A DNA stretch of 64,000 nt from Acidimicrobiales bacterium (GTDB taxonomy: Bacteria; Actinomycetota; Acidimicrobiia; Acidimicrobiales; SZUA-35). Of the stretch, positions 1 through 8,149 are shown in pieces. The DNA is taken from NCBI GenBank assembly GCA_020629695.1, contig JAHDCV010000006.1, positions 28,491 to 92,490 of the forward strand, written 5' to 3'. A program made the translations under genes and the position numbers. Each line of letters opens with the position of its first letter. Positions within the stretch are counted from its first letter, which is position 1. The notes below the pieces were generated by a model. It did no database searches. It was not told the origin of the DNA and worked only from the letters and a program-made list of their open reading frames with translations.

Positions 1-747
1 CCGCGGTCGGACCGACCAGGTACCGAACACCGTCTTGTGCGGAGCGTTCTGGTTGAAGTCGACGAAGATCCGCTTGCCCCGTTCTTCCTTCCACCAGGCC
101 GCGGTGAGGAGGTCGGGGCGACGCCGCTCCATCTCCCGGGCGACCGCCACGGCGGCGAAGCGCACGTCGTAGGAGTCCCAGCCCGGTCGGAGTCGGCTGT
201 AGAGGTGGAGACCCTTCGAGCCGCTCGTCTTGACCCGCAGATCGATGTCGAGTTCGTCGAACAGCGCCTTCACCTCCAGCGCCGACTCCCGGACCATGTC
301 GAACGTCGTGCCCGGCGTCGGGTCGAGGTCGATCCGGAGCTCGTCGGTCGTGTCGGGTGTCTCGGCCAGATACGGCCAGACGTGGAAGCCGAGACATCCC
401 ATGTTGACCGCCCACAGGATGTGGGCGAGATCGGCGGCGACCATCGCGTTGGATTCCGTACCGTTGGGGGTCGACACGATCGTGGTCTGCAGCCAGTCCG
501 GTGCACCCTTGGGCACCCGCTTCTGGAAGAAGTTCTTGCCCGAGGCTCCGTCGGGGAACCGCTGCAGCAGGACGGGGCGCCCACCGATGGCGGCCAGCAG
601 AGGCCCCTCGATCTCGCGATAGAAGTCGACCAGGTCGAGCTTGGTCTCGGAGCGCTTGGTGAAGAAGACCTTGTCGGGGTTGGTGATTCGCACGGTGTGA
701 CCGTCGATGTCCAACTCGATCGGTTCGCCCGCGTGCTCGGTCGCCAT
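1..747 (-). CDS. LigD-type DNA polymerase/primase domain protein (partial)
   Basis: Product resembles the polymerase (AEP primase-like) domain of bacterial ligase D, which fills gaps and adds ribonucleotides at double-strand breaks during non-homologous end joining. Reading the reverse complement from an ATG at 745-747 gives 249 codons running off the left edge, so the C-terminus is missing. Visible family features are an N-terminal TNPDKVFF segment, a PDG-SGKNFFQK stretch, a DLDPTPG motif carrying the two catalytic aspartates, and KTSGSKGLH. No ligase or nuclease domain is fused in the part seen; a separate ATP-dependent ligase lies 1.1 kb downstream. Ku is not in the window. The 38-base gap to the HD gene is a divergent promoter region. 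Confidence 0.88.
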   Translation of the reverse strand, partial: MATEHAGEPIELDIDGHTVRITNPDKVFFTKRSETKLDLVDFYREIEGPLLAAIGGRPVLLQRFPDGASGKNFFQKRVPKGAPDWLQTTIVSTPNGTESNAMVAADLAHILWAVNMGCLGFHVWPYLAETPDTTDELRIDLDPTPGTTFDMVRESALEVKALFDELDIDLRVKTSGSKGLHLYSRLRPGWDSYDVRFAAVAVAREMERRRPDLLTAAWWKEERGKRIFVDFNQNAPHKTVFGTWSVRPR

Positions 748-772
748 CCCCGGACGGTAGTCGGCCCGCTTC

Positions 773-778
773 TAGCGT
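773..778 (+). promoter_or_regulatory. Candidate -10 element of a leaderless promoter (HD gene)
   Basis: TAGCGT lies 7 bases before the GTG start at 786, the spacing expected if transcription begins at the start codon itself. The same hexamer sits 6-7 bases before the starts of lysC and asd. Seen directly; the promoter function is inferred. Confidence 0.45.
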
Positions 779-785
779 TCGTCGG

Positions 786-1409
786 GTGGACACAGCGGAT
801 GTGGTGACTCTGGCCGGTGGTGTCGACGAGCGACTGGCTCGCCAGATCGGGTTCCTCGTCGAGATCGACAAGTTGAAGAACGTCGAACGGATGAGTGTGA
901 TCAGCGACGCCTCCCGCCGGGAGAACACCGCCGAGCACTCGTGGCACCTGGCGATGTGTGCGCTCGTGCTCGCTGACCGGGCCGGGCCCGAGGTCGACAT
1001 CGGCCGAGCGATCCTGATGTGCCTCGTGCACGACATCGTCGAGGTCGATGCGGGCGACACCTACATCTACGCCCCCGACCGCAGCCACAAGGCCGACGCC
1101 GAGGCGGCGGCCGCCGATCGACTCTTCGGTCTGCTCCCCGACGAGCTCGGCGCCGAACTCCGGTCGTTGTGGGAGGAGTACGAGTCCCACGAGACGCCCA
1201 CCGGCGCCTTCGCCTACTCGATCGACCGGCTGCAACCGATGCTGCTGAACGCCGTCACCGGTGGCCGGACCTGGACCGAGAACGGCATCCGTCAGAGTCA
1301 GGTCCGTGAGAAGAACCAACCCATCGAGGCCGGCTCGTCCGACCTCTGGATGTTGGCGTCGGGCATCATCGACACCGCCGTCGACGAGGGCGTGCTCGCC
1401 CCCGACTGA
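786..1409 (+). CDS. HD-domain phosphohydrolase, YfbR/HDDC2-like 5'-deoxynucleotidase
   Basis: A 207-residue single-domain metal-dependent phosphohydrolase. Metal ligand positions are visible: H51 in the AEHSWH segment, the H82-D83 doublet in LVHDIVE, and a downstream Asp in YSIDRL. Length and motif order match the YfbR/HDDC2 group, which dephosphorylates deoxyribonucleoside 5'-monophosphates. Substrate is inferred from family only. GTG is chosen as start because it follows a TAGCGT box by 7 bases; two further in-frame GTG codons at 801 and 804 are alternatives. No Shine-Dalgarno sequence is seen, which fits a leaderless message. The gene faces the HIT gene tail to tail. Confidence 0.8.
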   Translation: MDTADVVTLAGGVDERLARQIGFLVEIDKLKNVERMSVISDASRRENTAEHSWHLAMCALVLADRAGPEVDIGRAILMCLVHDIVEVDAGDTYIYAPDRSHKADAEAAAADRLFGLLPDELGAELRSLWEEYESHETPTGAFAYSIDRLQPMLLNAVTGGRTWTENGIRQSQVREKNQPIEAGSSDLWMLASGIIDTAVDEGVLAPD

Positions 1410-1428
1410 GCCGGCGAGTCCGGCTCAG
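1406..1428. terminator. Bidirectional hairpin between HD and HIT genes
   Basis: CTGAGCCGG and CCGGCTCAG form a perfect 9-bp stem with a 5-base loop. The TGA stop of the HD gene and the complementary TGA stop of the HIT gene sit at opposite sides of the stem base. There is no U-run, so intrinsic termination strength is uncertain. Confidence 0.55.
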
Positions 1429-1883
1429 GTCTCGAGCGCCGAGCCGACGGCGACGGCGATCTCGTCGCGCCGAGCCTCCGGGACCTCGTCGTCGGCCGCC
1501 ACCCCGAGGGCGTGCACGAAGATGCCCGGTCCCTTCCACTCGGACGGCTGGTCGGCCTGACGAGGGATGACGTGCACGTGCACGTGGCCGTGGTTCGCGG
1601 CCTCGGCGAACTGGGCGATGTAGGTCTTCACACATCCGAGTGTCTCGGTGAGGGCGATCGACACGAGACGAGTGAGCCGGCCCATCTCGGCGGCTTCGTC
1701 GGCGGTCAGCTCGGCAAGGGCGTCGAGGTGACGCCGCAACACGAGGACCGTCCAGCCCTCGACACTCGTGCCGAAGGCGTGCACGACATCCCAGTGATCG
1801 GTCCGGTGGATGGCATCCCACGGCGGGGCCTCACCGCGGTCGCGCCGCTCGATCAGCTCACACGTGTGGCAGTCCGCGCTCAC
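1425..1883 (-). CDS. HIT family hydrolase
   Basis: A 152-residue histidine-triad protein. H98, H100, H102 and H104 alternate in the sequence HGHVHVHVIPR, giving the HIT nucleotide-binding signature near the C-terminus. Members hydrolyse nucleoside phosphoramidates or dinucleoside polyphosphates; the exact substrate cannot be read from sequence. The start is the GTG at 1881-1883, which overlaps the stop of the upstream ligase gene as GTGA, implying translational coupling. A long upstream extension in the same frame is the ligase gene read in another frame and is excluded. An N-terminal C-x-x-C pair (C5, C8) resembles zinc-binding cysteines of some HIT proteins. Confidence 0.85.
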   Translation of the reverse strand: MSADCHTCELIERRDRGEAPPWDAIHRTDHWDVVHAFGTSVEGWTVLVLRRHLDALAELTADEAAEMGRLTRLVSIALTETLGCVKTYIAQFAEAANHGHVHVHVIPRQADQPSEWKGPGIFVHALGVAADDEVPEARRDEIAVAVGSALET

Positions 1884-2947
1884 GCCCCGAGCACCGCGCT
1901 CAGCGGGGACGGCTGCGGCTCGTCGAGTTGATCGAAGTCGCAGTCGGCGGGGGACTTGTCGTCGCGCCACCGGAGCACCTTGGTGACCTCGCGGAAGCGG
2001 CCGCCGAGGGTCGAGCCGTACTTCACCTCGACCACCCGCTCGCACCGCAGCGGGACCCAGGAATGATCCTTCTGGGCGTTCCAGCGGTGGGGTGCGCCGG
2101 GCATCCGGCCGTCGGCGTGCGCCTCGGCTTCGGCCCACTCCCGCCACGGGTGATCGGTGAGGGCGTTCTCGCCGAGGGGTGCCAGCTCCTCGACCAGTTC
2201 AGCTCGCCGCTTCGCCGTGAAGCTCGCCGCCACACCGACGTGCTGGAGTCGACCCTCCTCGTTGTGCAGGCCGAGCAGGAGCGAACCGACGCCCTTGCCG
2301 TCCTTGTGCCACCGGAAGCCGGCGACGACGGCGTCGGCCGTGCGGACGTGCTTGACCTTGAGCTGGGTGCGCTTGTTCTCGACGTAGGGGTCGCCGACCG
2401 GCTTCGCGATGAGACCGTCGAGGCCGGCACCCTCGAAGACCCGGAACCACTCGGCGGCGACCGCCGTGTCGTCGGTCGTCGGCGTGAGGTGGATCGGCGG
2501 TTCGACGTCGGCGAGGGCAGCCTCGAGCCGGGCCCGTCGTTCGCTGAACGGGCGCTCGCGCAGGTCCTCGTCGCCGATGGCGAGCAGGTCGAAGGCCACG
2601 AATTCGGCCGGGGTCGTCTCGGCCAGCATGTTGACCCGCGATTCGGCGGGGTGGATGCGCTGCTGGAGTTGGTTGAAGTCGAGGTGGTCGTCGGTGGCGA
2701 GGATCAGCTCACCGTCGACCACACACCGCTCGGGCAGGTTGGCGATCACCGCGGGGACGATCTCGGGGAAGTAGCGCGTGAGCGGCTTCTCGTTCCGGCT
2801 GCCGAGGATCACCTCCTCGCCGTCGCGGAAGACGATGCAGCGGAAGCCATCCCACTTCGGCTCGAAGCTCATGTCGTCCCGCTCGGGGATGCCGTCGACC
2901 GCTTTCGCCAGCATCGGCTTGACGGGCGGCATGACAGGGAGGTCCAT
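1880..2947 (-). CDS. ligC: ATP-dependent DNA ligase, LigC-type
   Basis: 355 residues, close to mycobacterial LigC. Motif I is EPKWDGFR with the adenylated Lys at residue 31; a downstream VDGELI segment matches motif III and LKVKH fits motif V. Nucleotidyltransferase domain comes first, OB-fold domain second. It seals nicks with ATP and in actinobacteria acts as an accessory end-joining or base-excision repair ligase. It is the first gene of an operon with the HIT gene (GTGA overlap) and lies near the separate LigD-type polymerase gene at the left edge, which suggests a split LigD-like repair system. ATG start at 2945-2947. Confidence 0.9.
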   Translation of the reverse strand: MDLPVMPPVKPMLAKAVDGIPERDDMSFEPKWDGFRCIVFRDGEEVILGSRNEKPLTRYFPEIVPAVIANLPERCVVDGELILATDDHLDFNQLQQRIHPAESRVNMLAETTPAEFVAFDLLAIGDEDLRERPFSERRARLEAALADVEPPIHLTPTTDDTAVAAEWFRVFEGAGLDGLIAKPVGDPYVENKRTQLKVKHVRTADAVVAGFRWHKDGKGVGSLLLGLHNEEGRLQHVGVAASFTAKRRAELVEELAPLGENALTDHPWREWAEAEAHADGRMPGAPHRWNAQKDHSWVPLRCERVVEVKYGSTLGGRFREVTKVLRWRDDKSPADCDFDQLDEPQPSPLSAVLGA

Positions 2948-2964
2948 CCCCGGAGGTTAGGACC

Positions 2965-5181
2965 TCAGTCGGACGTGGTCCGTGCGTCGATGCTGGCCGT
3001 CACGAGCTCGTCGTCGTCGACCTCGTGGTCGACGTGCTGCTCCAGCTCGGCCGGTCCGTCGAACCCCTCGAAGGTCGCCTGGACCGGTGTCGCCGCAGCG
3101 CCCGGACCGCCGTCGGGCCCGTCGTCGTCGCCGGCGGGGTCGTCGCCGTCGTCCGGCCCGGAGCCGGGTCCACCCGGCCCGGGGTCGGTCGTGGCCATCG
3201 CGGTGCGGCTCCGTCGGCGTCGTCGCCACCACACGAACGCCGCCACGAGGACGAGCAGTCCGACGACGACAGCGACCGCGAGCAGGAGGCGGGTCCGGCC
3301 GATCTCGGCCGCCTCGTCGACCAGGGTGTCGACCTCGTTCGCCTCGATCTCGGCGGCTGCGGTGTCGTCGGCGTCGAAGGCCTCGACGGCGTCGTCGAAC
3401 TCGGCTTCGAGATCCGTGCCGTAGAGACCGATCGAGGTGAGCAGGCCCTCGGTTCCGTCGATCTTCGTCCGGGCCTCCCGGATCTCGTCGATCGCCCCGG
3501 CGAGATCGTCGAACTCTGCGGAGAGGGCCTCGGCGCCCTCCTCGAGCGTCACCTCCTCGTCCTCGTCCAGCGCCTCGTAGTCCGTCTCGAGACGGTCGGG
3601 CAGCGTGAGGTCGAACTCGGCGGCGGCGTCGCGCAGGGCGTCACGTTCCCCGAGCAGCTCGCTCGATCGCTCCATCTGCTCGGCCGCGGTCTGGAACTTC
3701 CAGTCGGCCATCGACAGACGGACCGCGGTGGGTGCGGCCCAGCCGTCGCCGGCCGCCACGAGATCGGCGTAGGCGGCGCGCGCCTCGGACCGGTCGACCA
3801 GCTGATTCCGATTGATCACGACCCAGGTGTCGAAGATCTCGCTCAGGTCCTCGGCACCGCCGACCTCTTCGGCGAGGTCGAGGAAACGCCGCCAGTCGTC
3901 GATCTCCGCGTCGACCGACTCGGGATCGAGGTCGCCGACGTAGGCGATCTGGTCGGCCTCGGCAGCAGCGATCACCGCCGCCAGGCCGTCGATGCCGATC
4001 TCGTCCGCGATCTCGTCCATCACCTTGAACGACGCTGGATAACCGAACATGTCGTCGTCGTCCCGGGAGAAGTGGCTCCAGCGGTTCAACGGCATCGCGT
4101 TGGCGTCGGTGGCCGAGACCCGGTCGGGGTCGATGCGCTCGGGCGCGTCGGGGTCGTCCATGCGGGCGACGGTCTCGGCGGCGAAGACCTCGGCGAGGCC
4201 CTCGGTGATCCACCGCTCCTCGAACAGATCGTGGTTGAACCAGCCGTGCGACAGCTCGTGGAAGAGGAGCTGAGCGTCCAGGGCGTCGGTGATCTCGATG
4301 CGTTCGTCGTCGAGGTCGTACCAACCGCCATAGCCGGCGTTCGGGGGGTTGTAGGACTCGATCAGGTCGAGCTCGCTCTCCCGTGGCCAGGGGCCGAGCA
4401 TGTCGGCCATCACCGGGAAGCCGTCCGTCAGTTGCTCGGTGGCGAAGTCCAACCACGTCGGGTCGTCGGGCCACGCACGCAGGTTGACGTCCAGACCGTC
4501 GAGCTCGAGGGTCTCGTCGACCGCGCGATCCACGTCCGATGCCGACACGTAGGCCCAGAAGTCCAGAGCGTCGATCTCTTCGGCTTCGAGCACACGCAGG
4601 CCGTCCTCGACGCGTTCCGACATCTGCGAACCGAACGTGTCATCCACGCGGAACCTCGCCGGCATCTCGACCCGGACGTTGACCGTGCTCGCGAGGTCGA
4701 TCGCCAGGATCTCGAAGCCGGCGTAGGCGTCGTTGACCCGGACGAACGAGTCGGTTCGAGGGCCGCGATCGATGATCCGATACGACATGTTCACCGTCGT
4801 CGACTGTCGATAGAAGATGTTGCGAGCGAAGGCGACGTCGATCACGTCGTAGTACTGGTCGGAGTCCTCGGGGATCCGCTCCCAGTCGAGCTCGGTCCCG
4901 TTCGACGAGGTGATCGACAGGTCACGCACCCCGGTCGGCACGATCAGCACCGAGCCGGTGAAGTAGTACTGCGTGGTGCCACGGCTGGTGGAGCGATTCG
5001 GCTTCACGTTCGTGAAGACGGTCTCGACGCTCACGTCGACGGAGTTCGTCTCGGTGTTGACGACGTAGGTCCAGGACGAGGCGGAGGTGACCCCGTCGCT
5101 CTGTGCCGTCGCCGCCGGGGCCAGCCCGACGACCCCCGCCGCGGCGATCGCCATCGCCAGAAGTACTCGCAGCCCACTCAT
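2965..5181 (-). CDS. Secreted, C-terminally membrane-anchored HExxH protein (gluzincin-like)
   Basis: 738 residues from the ATG at 5179-5181, which opens a clear signal peptide ending near ATAQ. A GTG 28 codons upstream (5265) is possible but would put a charged, proline-rich stretch before the signal. HELSH at residues 308-312, followed by Glu at 327 in WITEGLAE, is the zinc site of M1/M61-like metallopeptidases, with a shorter than usual spacing of 14 residues. After the catalytic region come helical, strongly acidic segments, a transmembrane helix at roughly 627-650, five arginines, and an acidic cytoplasmic tail of about 88 residues. Topology should be extracellular peptidase, one membrane anchor. 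No substrate can be assigned. Confidence 0.7.
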   Translation of the reverse strand: MSGLRVLLAMAIAAAGVVGLAPAATAQSDGVTSASSWTYVVNTETNSVDVSVETVFTNVKPNRSTSRGTTQYYFTGSVLIVPTGVRDLSITSSNGTELDWERIPEDSDQYYDVIDVAFARNIFYRQSTTVNMSYRIIDRGPRTDSFVRVNDAYAGFEILAIDLASTVNVRVEMPARFRVDDTFGSQMSERVEDGLRVLEAEEIDALDFWAYVSASDVDRAVDETLELDGLDVNLRAWPDDPTWLDFATEQLTDGFPVMADMLGPWPRESELDLIESYNPPNAGYGGWYDLDDERIEITDALDAQLLFHELSHGWFNHDLFEERWITEGLAEVFAAETVARMDDPDAPERIDPDRVSATDANAMPLNRWSHFSRDDDDMFGYPASFKVMDEIADEIGIDGLAAVIAAAEADQIAYVGDLDPESVDAEIDDWRRFLDLAEEVGGAEDLSEIFDTWVVINRNQLVDRSEARAAYADLVAAGDGWAAPTAVRLSMADWKFQTAAEQMERSSELLGERDALRDAAAEFDLTLPDRLETDYEALDEDEEVTLEEGAEALSAEFDDLAGAIDEIREARTKIDGTEGLLTSIGLYGTDLEAEFDDAVEAFDADDTAAAEIEANEVDTLVDEAAEIGRTRLLLAVAVVVGLLVLVAAFVWWRRRRRSRTAMATTDPGPGGPGSGPDDGDDPAGDDDGPDGGPGAAATPVQATFEGFDGPAELEQHVDHEVDDDELVTASIDARTTSD

Positions 5182-5270
5182 GGTCCATCGTCCCGATCCG
5201 GATCCCCCGACCGTCGGGGCCCTGACATCTGGACTCGGTGGATCCGTCGGCGGGCTTGATGTCACTTCTA

Positions 5271-5313
5271 CGATCCGGGCCGTCCGACCCTCCCGATCTG
5301 GGCCGTCCGACCC
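5271..5313. repeat. Two direct copies of a 20-bp unit, 23-bp period
   Basis: CGATCCGGGCCGTCCGACCC at 5271-5290 and CGATCTGGGCCGTCCGACCC at 5294-5313 differ at one base. They lie between the LOG gene and the HExxH gene, upstream of the latter on the minus strand. They may be operator sites or a slippage product. Confidence 0.55.
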
Positions 5314-5334
5314 GGTGTCGATGTCAGATCGGCG

Positions 5335-5913
5335 TCAGCGATCGTCCCACTTCGGCTCGTAGTGGAGTTCGGTCGCTTCGAGCCGGTCGAGCAGCACCGT
5401 TGGGTCGGCGTCGTCGATGCAGGCGATCCGGTTCTTGGGCTTCAGCAGACCATCGCTGACCGCACGATCCATCCACTCGACGAGGTGCGACCAGTAGCCG
5501 TCGACATCGAGCAGGCCGACTGGCATCGAGTGCAGCCCGAGCTGGGTCCAGGTGAGCGCTTCGGCCAGCTCCTCGAGCGTGCCGAAACCACCCGGAAGGG
5601 CAACGACCGCATCGGCCGCCGCATACATCTCGGCTTTTCGTTCGTGCATCGAGCCGACGACGCGGAGTTCGGTGATCTCCGCATGGGCGACCTCGGTGGA
5701 GATGTGCTCCGGGATCACGCCGAGGACCTCGCCACCGTTTGCCATCACGGTCGTCGCGACCCGGCCCATCAGCCCACTGTTGCCGCCGCCGTACACGAGC
5801 CGGATCCGCCGCTCGGCCAACTCCCGGCCGAGCGCGACGGTCGCCGCCTCGATCGCGGCGTTGCTCCCGCTCGACGAGGCGCAGAACACGGCGACGGATC
5901 GAAGTCGAGGCAT
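5335..5913 (-). CDS. LOG family protein (TIGR00730 Rossmann fold), cytokinin riboside phosphoribohydrolase-like
   Basis: 192 residues. The two family signatures are present: MHERK at residues 89-93 and PGGFGT at 107-112. LOG proteins cleave nucleoside 5'-monophosphates to base and ribose 5-phosphate; many bacterial members were once labelled lysine decarboxylases. ATG at 5911-5913 is chosen because it begins directly before the first beta strand; an in-frame ATG seven codons upstream (5934) is an alternative. Divergent from the acyl-CoA carboxylase gene across 78 bases. Confidence 0.82.
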   Translation of the reverse strand: MPRLRSVAVFCASSSGSNAAIEAATVALGRELAERRIRLVYGGGNSGLMGRVATTVMANGGEVLGVIPEHISTEVAHAEITELRVVGSMHERKAEMYAAADAVVALPGGFGTLEELAEALTWTQLGLHSMPVGLLDVDGYWSHLVEWMDRAVSDGLLKPKNRIACIDDADPTVLLDRLEATELHYEPKWDDR

Positions 5914-5978
5914 TCCGGGACCGTAGGCGGTCATCGCCCCGACATGGCCCGCAATTCCAGCCTTCCCATCGGGCCAGC

Positions 5979-5984
5979 TAGCCT
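5979..5984 (+). promoter_or_regulatory. Candidate -10 element of a leaderless promoter (pccB)
   Basis: TAGCCT lies 7 bases before the GTG start at 5992; no Shine-Dalgarno sequence is present. Spacing fits transcription starting at or next to the start codon. Confidence 0.35.
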
Positions 5985-5991
5985 CGCCGCT

Positions 5992-7542
5992 GTGAGCGAC
6001 TCCCCCTTGCAATCGAAGCTCGATGACCTCGCACGTCGGAAAGAGGAGGCCCGCAACGCCGGGCCCGAGCGGTCCGTTCTGCGCCAGCGGGAGAAGGGCA
6101 AGATGCTCGCCCGCGAGCGGATCGACTACCTGCTCGACGAAGGGTCGTTCCACGAACTCGACATGTTGGCCCGCACCCGTCACGCCGACGCGACCGACCG
6201 GCCGTACACCGACGGCATCATCACCGGCTGGGGCACGGTCGACGGGCGCAAGGTGTTCGTCTACTCCCAGGACTTCACGATCAACGGCGGTTCGCTCGGC
6301 GAGGTGTTCGCCGAGAAGGTGCACAAGGTCATGGACCTCGCCACCTCGGTCGGGGCCCCGCTCATCGGCCTCAACGACGGCGCCGGGGCGCGGATCCCCG
6401 AGGGCGTCGTCTCGCTCGACGGCTACGGCGGGATCTTCTACCGGAACGTCCAGGCCTCCGGCGTCATCCCGCAGATCTCGGTGATCCTCGGGCCGTGCGC
6501 CGGTGGAGCGGTGTACAGCCCGGCCATGACCGACTTCATCTTCATGGTGCGGGAGACCTCGCACATGTTCATCACCGGCCCTGACGTCGTGAAGACCGTG
6601 ACCGGCGAGGAGGTGACGCTCGAAGAGCTCGGTGGTGCCGGGTCGCATTCGTCGAAGTCCGGCGTGGCCACCCACGTCTCACCCAACGAGGAAGCGGTGC
6701 TCGACGAGGTCAAGTACCTGCTCAGCTTCCTGCCCTCGAACAATCTCGAGGAGGGCCCCGCCGTCGAGCCCGAGGACGATCCGGCGCGTTTGTGTCCCGA
6801 GCTCGCGGACCTCATGCCCGAGTCGCCGAACATGCCCTACGACATGAAGGCGGTCATCTCGGCCGTCGTCGATGACGGCGAGTTCATGGAGTACCACGCC
6901 GCGTGGGCCCAGTCGATCGTGTGCGGCTTCGCACGTCTCGACGGTCGGCCCGTCGGCATCGTCGGCAACCAGCCGATGTTCTTCGCCGGCGTGTTGGACA
7001 TCGACTCGTCCTCGAAGGCCGCTCGCTTCGTCCGCACCTGCGACGCCTTCAACCTCCCGATCGTCACCTTCGTCGACGTGCCCGGGTTCCTGCCCGGTGT
7101 CGATCAGGAATACGGCGGCATCATCCGTCATGGCGCCAAACTGCTCTACGCCTATTGCGAGGCGACCGTGCCCCGGATCCAGGTGATCACCCGCAAGGCC
7201 TACGGCGGCGCCTACGTCGTGATGGACTCCAAGTCGATCGGTTCGGATCTGTCGTACGCGTGGCCGTCGGCCGAGTTGGCGGTGATGGGCCCCGAGGGCG
7301 CCACCGACATCGTGTATCGGCGGGAGATCCAGTCTGCGTCCGACCCGGTCGCCCGGCGCACCGAGCTGATCGACGAATACAAGGAGCGGTTCGCGAACCC
7401 GTGGATCGCGGCCGAGCGGGGGTACGTCGACGACGTGATCGATCCCGCCGAGACCCGGGTGAAGCTCATCGCCGGGTTGGAGATGCTGCGGTCCAAGCAG
7501 GAGGACCTACCGAAGCGCAAGCACGGGAACGTGCCGCTGTGA
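5992..7542 (+). CDS. pccB: Acyl-CoA carboxylase, carboxyltransferase (beta) subunit, propionyl-CoA carboxylase-like
   Basis: 516 residues, the usual length for actinobacterial AccD/PccB. It transfers carboxyl from biotin to acetyl-, propionyl- or longer acyl-CoA. Both crotonase-like halves are present, including GGSLGEVFAEK, NDGAGARIPEGV, GPCAGGAVYSPA and, in the second half, GFLPGVDQEYGGIIRHGAK and AYGGAYVVM. GTG at 5992 is chosen over far upstream in-frame codons that would overlap the LOG gene. It is translationally coupled (GTGA) to the epsilon subunit gene. The biotin-bearing alpha subunit is not in the window. Propionyl-CoA preference is inferred from family resemblance. Confidence 0.9.
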   Translation: MSDSPLQSKLDDLARRKEEARNAGPERSVLRQREKGKMLARERIDYLLDEGSFHELDMLARTRHADATDRPYTDGIITGWGTVDGRKVFVYSQDFTINGGSLGEVFAEKVHKVMDLATSVGAPLIGLNDGAGARIPEGVVSLDGYGGIFYRNVQASGVIPQISVILGPCAGGAVYSPAMTDFIFMVRETSHMFITGPDVVKTVTGEEVTLEELGGAGSHSSKSGVATHVSPNEEAVLDEVKYLLSFLPSNNLEEGPAVEPEDDPARLCPELADLMPESPNMPYDMKAVISAVVDDGEFMEYHAAWAQSIVCGFARLDGRPVGIVGNQPMFFAGVLDIDSSSKAARFVRTCDAFNLPIVTFVDVPGFLPGVDQEYGGIIRHGAKLLYAYCEATVPRIQVITRKAYGGAYVVMDSKSIGSDLSYAWPSAELAVMGPEGATDIVYRREIQSASDPVARRTELIDEYKERFANPWIAAERGYVDDVIDPAETRVKLIAGLEMLRSKQEDLPKRKHGNVPL

Positions 7543-7730
7543 GCCTCGAGATCTCGCCCGTTCCGAGCGACGAGGAGGCGGCGGCGATCGCCGCCGCGCT
7601 GGTGGTCGGATGGCCGACGGTCGCCGCCGAGGTCGAGGCCGGCGTTCGACGCCCGCCGGCCTGGCGCTTCGCCGGGCGCTGGTGGGGCGGTCCCGTCGCC
7701 GTCGAGCGCGCCCGCCCCTGGCGACGGTGA
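7539..7730 (+). CDS. Acyl-CoA carboxylase epsilon subunit
   Basis: A 63-residue product starting at the GTG that overlaps the pccB stop (GTGA). Its N-terminal helix is followed by a Trp/Arg-rich tail (WRFAGRWW), the pattern of the small actinobacterial ACC epsilon subunits that stabilise the alpha-beta complex. Position directly after the beta subunit is the strongest argument. It overlaps the next gene by GTGA as well, so all three form one coupled unit. A longer frame through this region is an antisense-like shadow of pccB. Confidence 0.72.
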   Translation: MSLEISPVPSDEEAAAIAAALVVGWPTVAAEVEAGVRRPPAWRFAGRWWGGPVAVERARPWRR

Positions 7731-8074
7731 TCGCACGACGCGTCGCGGCGGTGGCCCTGCTCGCCCTGCTCGCCGGATGTGCGACTCAGGAAGAACTCAC
7801 GATCGAGACCGTGGCGTCCGGAGACTTCCGACTCACCGTCGGTGTGCGTCACCTGGTGTGCGACTCCGAACCGATCCTCCAGGCCCGCGAGGTCGACGGT
7901 GCGATCGAACTCCGTGCCCGGCGCGCCACGAACCGTTGCGGGACCGAACAGCGACTCACCGAGTTCGAGCTCGACTTCTCCGAGCCGCTGCCCGGGCGAC
8001 AGATCATCATCACCCAACCCGCAGGCGTCACCGTCTGCCCCGTCGCCGAGCTCGTCACCGTCACCTGCAACTGA
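7727..8074 (+). CDS. Small lipoprotein of unknown function
   Basis: 115 residues from a GTG coupled to the epsilon subunit stop. The N-terminus is a short basic segment, a hydrophobic core and a lipobox LLAGC, so Cys18 or nearby is predicted to be lipidated. Four further cysteines in the mature part could form disulfides outside the cell. No family is recognised. The coupling to a carboxylase operon may simply reflect compact gene packing. Confidence 0.68.
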   Translation: MIARRVAAVALLALLAGCATQEELTIETVASGDFRLTVGVRHLVCDSEPILQAREVDGAIELRARRATNRCGTEQRLTEFELDFSEPLPGRQIIITQPAGVTVCPVAELVTVTCN

Positions 8075-8149
8075 CCCGCCCCCGAAATCCCAGGCCCAGC
8101 CGACAGGTTTTGTCGCTGTCGCCATGCAATTCCAGCAAGCGCGGGATGA

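Noticed and set aside
3000..3260. Tandem repeats in the acidic, Gly/Asp/Pro-rich tail of the HExxH protein
   Set aside because: This is compositional bias from GAC, GGC and CCG codons with no regular period.
3025..5259. A very long open frame on the plus strand opposite the HExxH protein gene
   Set aside because: It is a shadow produced by high GC and biased third positions; its translation has no domain, signal or membrane pattern, while the minus-strand product has a signal peptide, HELSH site and TM helix.
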